In this document: positions 13,948 through 14,161 of the stretch, piece after piece
Layout: each line of letters starts with the position of its first letter
How positions within the stretch are numbered: the stretch's first letter is position 1
DNA from: DAOUBA01 sp034432855
Lineage (GTDB): Bacteria > Chloroflexota > Anaerolineae > B4-G1
Assembly (NCBI GenBank): GCA_034432855.1
Contig: DAOUBA010000007.1
Coordinates: 1-14,161, forward strand
DNA length: 14,161 bases
Direction of reading: 5' to 3'
Position numbers and translations under genes: made by a program
The notes under the pieces: model-generated
What the model was told of the DNA's origin: nothing
Seen by the model: the letters and a program-made list of their open reading frames with translations, nothing else
Databases searched by the model: none

Positions 13948-14161
13948 CGCCGACACCTGCTCCAGGCCCTCCTCCTCCGATGGAGCAGTTCTGGGTGCTC
14001 GTCGGTGCCGTTGGCGTGGTGCTGGGGCTGCTCGTGATTGGTCTCGCCACGGGCTTCGTTCAAGCCGCGCAAAGTGCGCGAGTCTGCCGTACATGGGATA
14101 ATGATGCTCAACGCGGCGCTCTCGGGCCTCGACCGCCACGCGGCCATCGGGTACGTGCTGC
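13944..14161 (+). CDS. Small membrane protein start, with apparent frame change; cut by window edge
   Basis: ATG at 13944 overlaps the mutase stop (ATGA). The frame encodes a Pro-rich start then one membrane segment (about 16-38: WVLVGAVGVVLGLLVIGLATG) and remains open to the edge. After about 14065, however, this frame reads unlike a protein and uses codons atypical of the neighbours. The next frame (TTC AAG CCG CGC AAA GTG...) gives a plausible, GC3-rich peptide including MMLNAALSGLDRHAAIGYVL (14101 on). Upstream of 14038 that second frame is stopped by TGA. One gene broken by an indel (or an assembly error) near 14055-14070 is the simplest reading. A separate gene beginning near 14101 is the alternative. 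Function unknown. Confidence 0.55.
   Translation, partial: MTPTPAPGPPPPMEQFWVLVGAVGVVLGLLVIGLATGFVQAAQSARVCRTWDNDAQRGALGPRPPRGHRVRA

Noticed and set aside
12976..14139. Long minus-strand open frame of about 387 codons opposite the mutase
   Set aside because: Antisense shadow of the conserved GGEESSG and RASGTEP region; its translation is low-complexity and Arg/His/Gln-rich.
1..14161. CRISPR arrays, insertion sequences, integrase or toxin-antitoxin genes
   Set aside because: No regularly spaced direct repeats, transposase motifs or typical toxin pairs were seen; the nucleotidyltransferase-like protein lacks the HEPN partner expected of a MNT/HEPN pair.

Overview
The window looks like chromosomal DNA of a high-GC bacterium, most likely Chloroflexota (Anaerolineae or a relative). 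This is inferred from three things: Thr/Pro-rich 'TPTP' linkers in several exported proteins, LysM repeats carrying an 'ANC' motif, and strong GC bias at third codon positions. No database search was possible, so the phylum call is moderate.

Minus-strand block (1-9219). Read in its own 5'->3' direction it runs: a tRNA-Leu(CAA) with a clear sigma-70-type promoter and a terminator; two overlapping genes for paralogous membrane-anchored proteins (124 and 295 aa); two large paralogous membrane sensor histidine kinases (818 and 892 aa, each TM-GAF-PAS-HisKA-HATPase); a membrane-anchored double-LysM protein whose start overlaps the end of the second kinase; and a LytR-CpsA-Psr (LCP) family protein that runs off the left edge. 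Most of these products are envelope-facing, and no response regulator is present. Three of the genes are preceded by the same 11-mer, TGTGGTATAAT, an extended -10 promoter. A close variant precedes the tRNA.

Plus-strand block (9646-14161). This is a compact operon. It holds glucosamine-6-phosphate deaminase (nagB), a winged-helix-like/nucleotidyltransferase-fold protein that starts at an overlapping TTGA, an unusually long (852 aa) phosphohexomutase-family enzyme, and the start of a small membrane protein (ATGA overlap) whose coding frame appears to switch near 14065. The first and third genes point to amino-sugar or hexose-phosphate metabolism. The role of the nucleotidyltransferase-like protein between them is unknown, and it is the best candidate here for an undescribed module.

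The two blocks are transcribed divergently. The 426-base gap between the tRNA and nagB holds the tRNA promoter, an 81-bp palindromic element and a possible nagB promoter. A second palindromic element of the same architecture (outer inverted repeats enclosing two hairpins) lies between the LysM and LCP genes.
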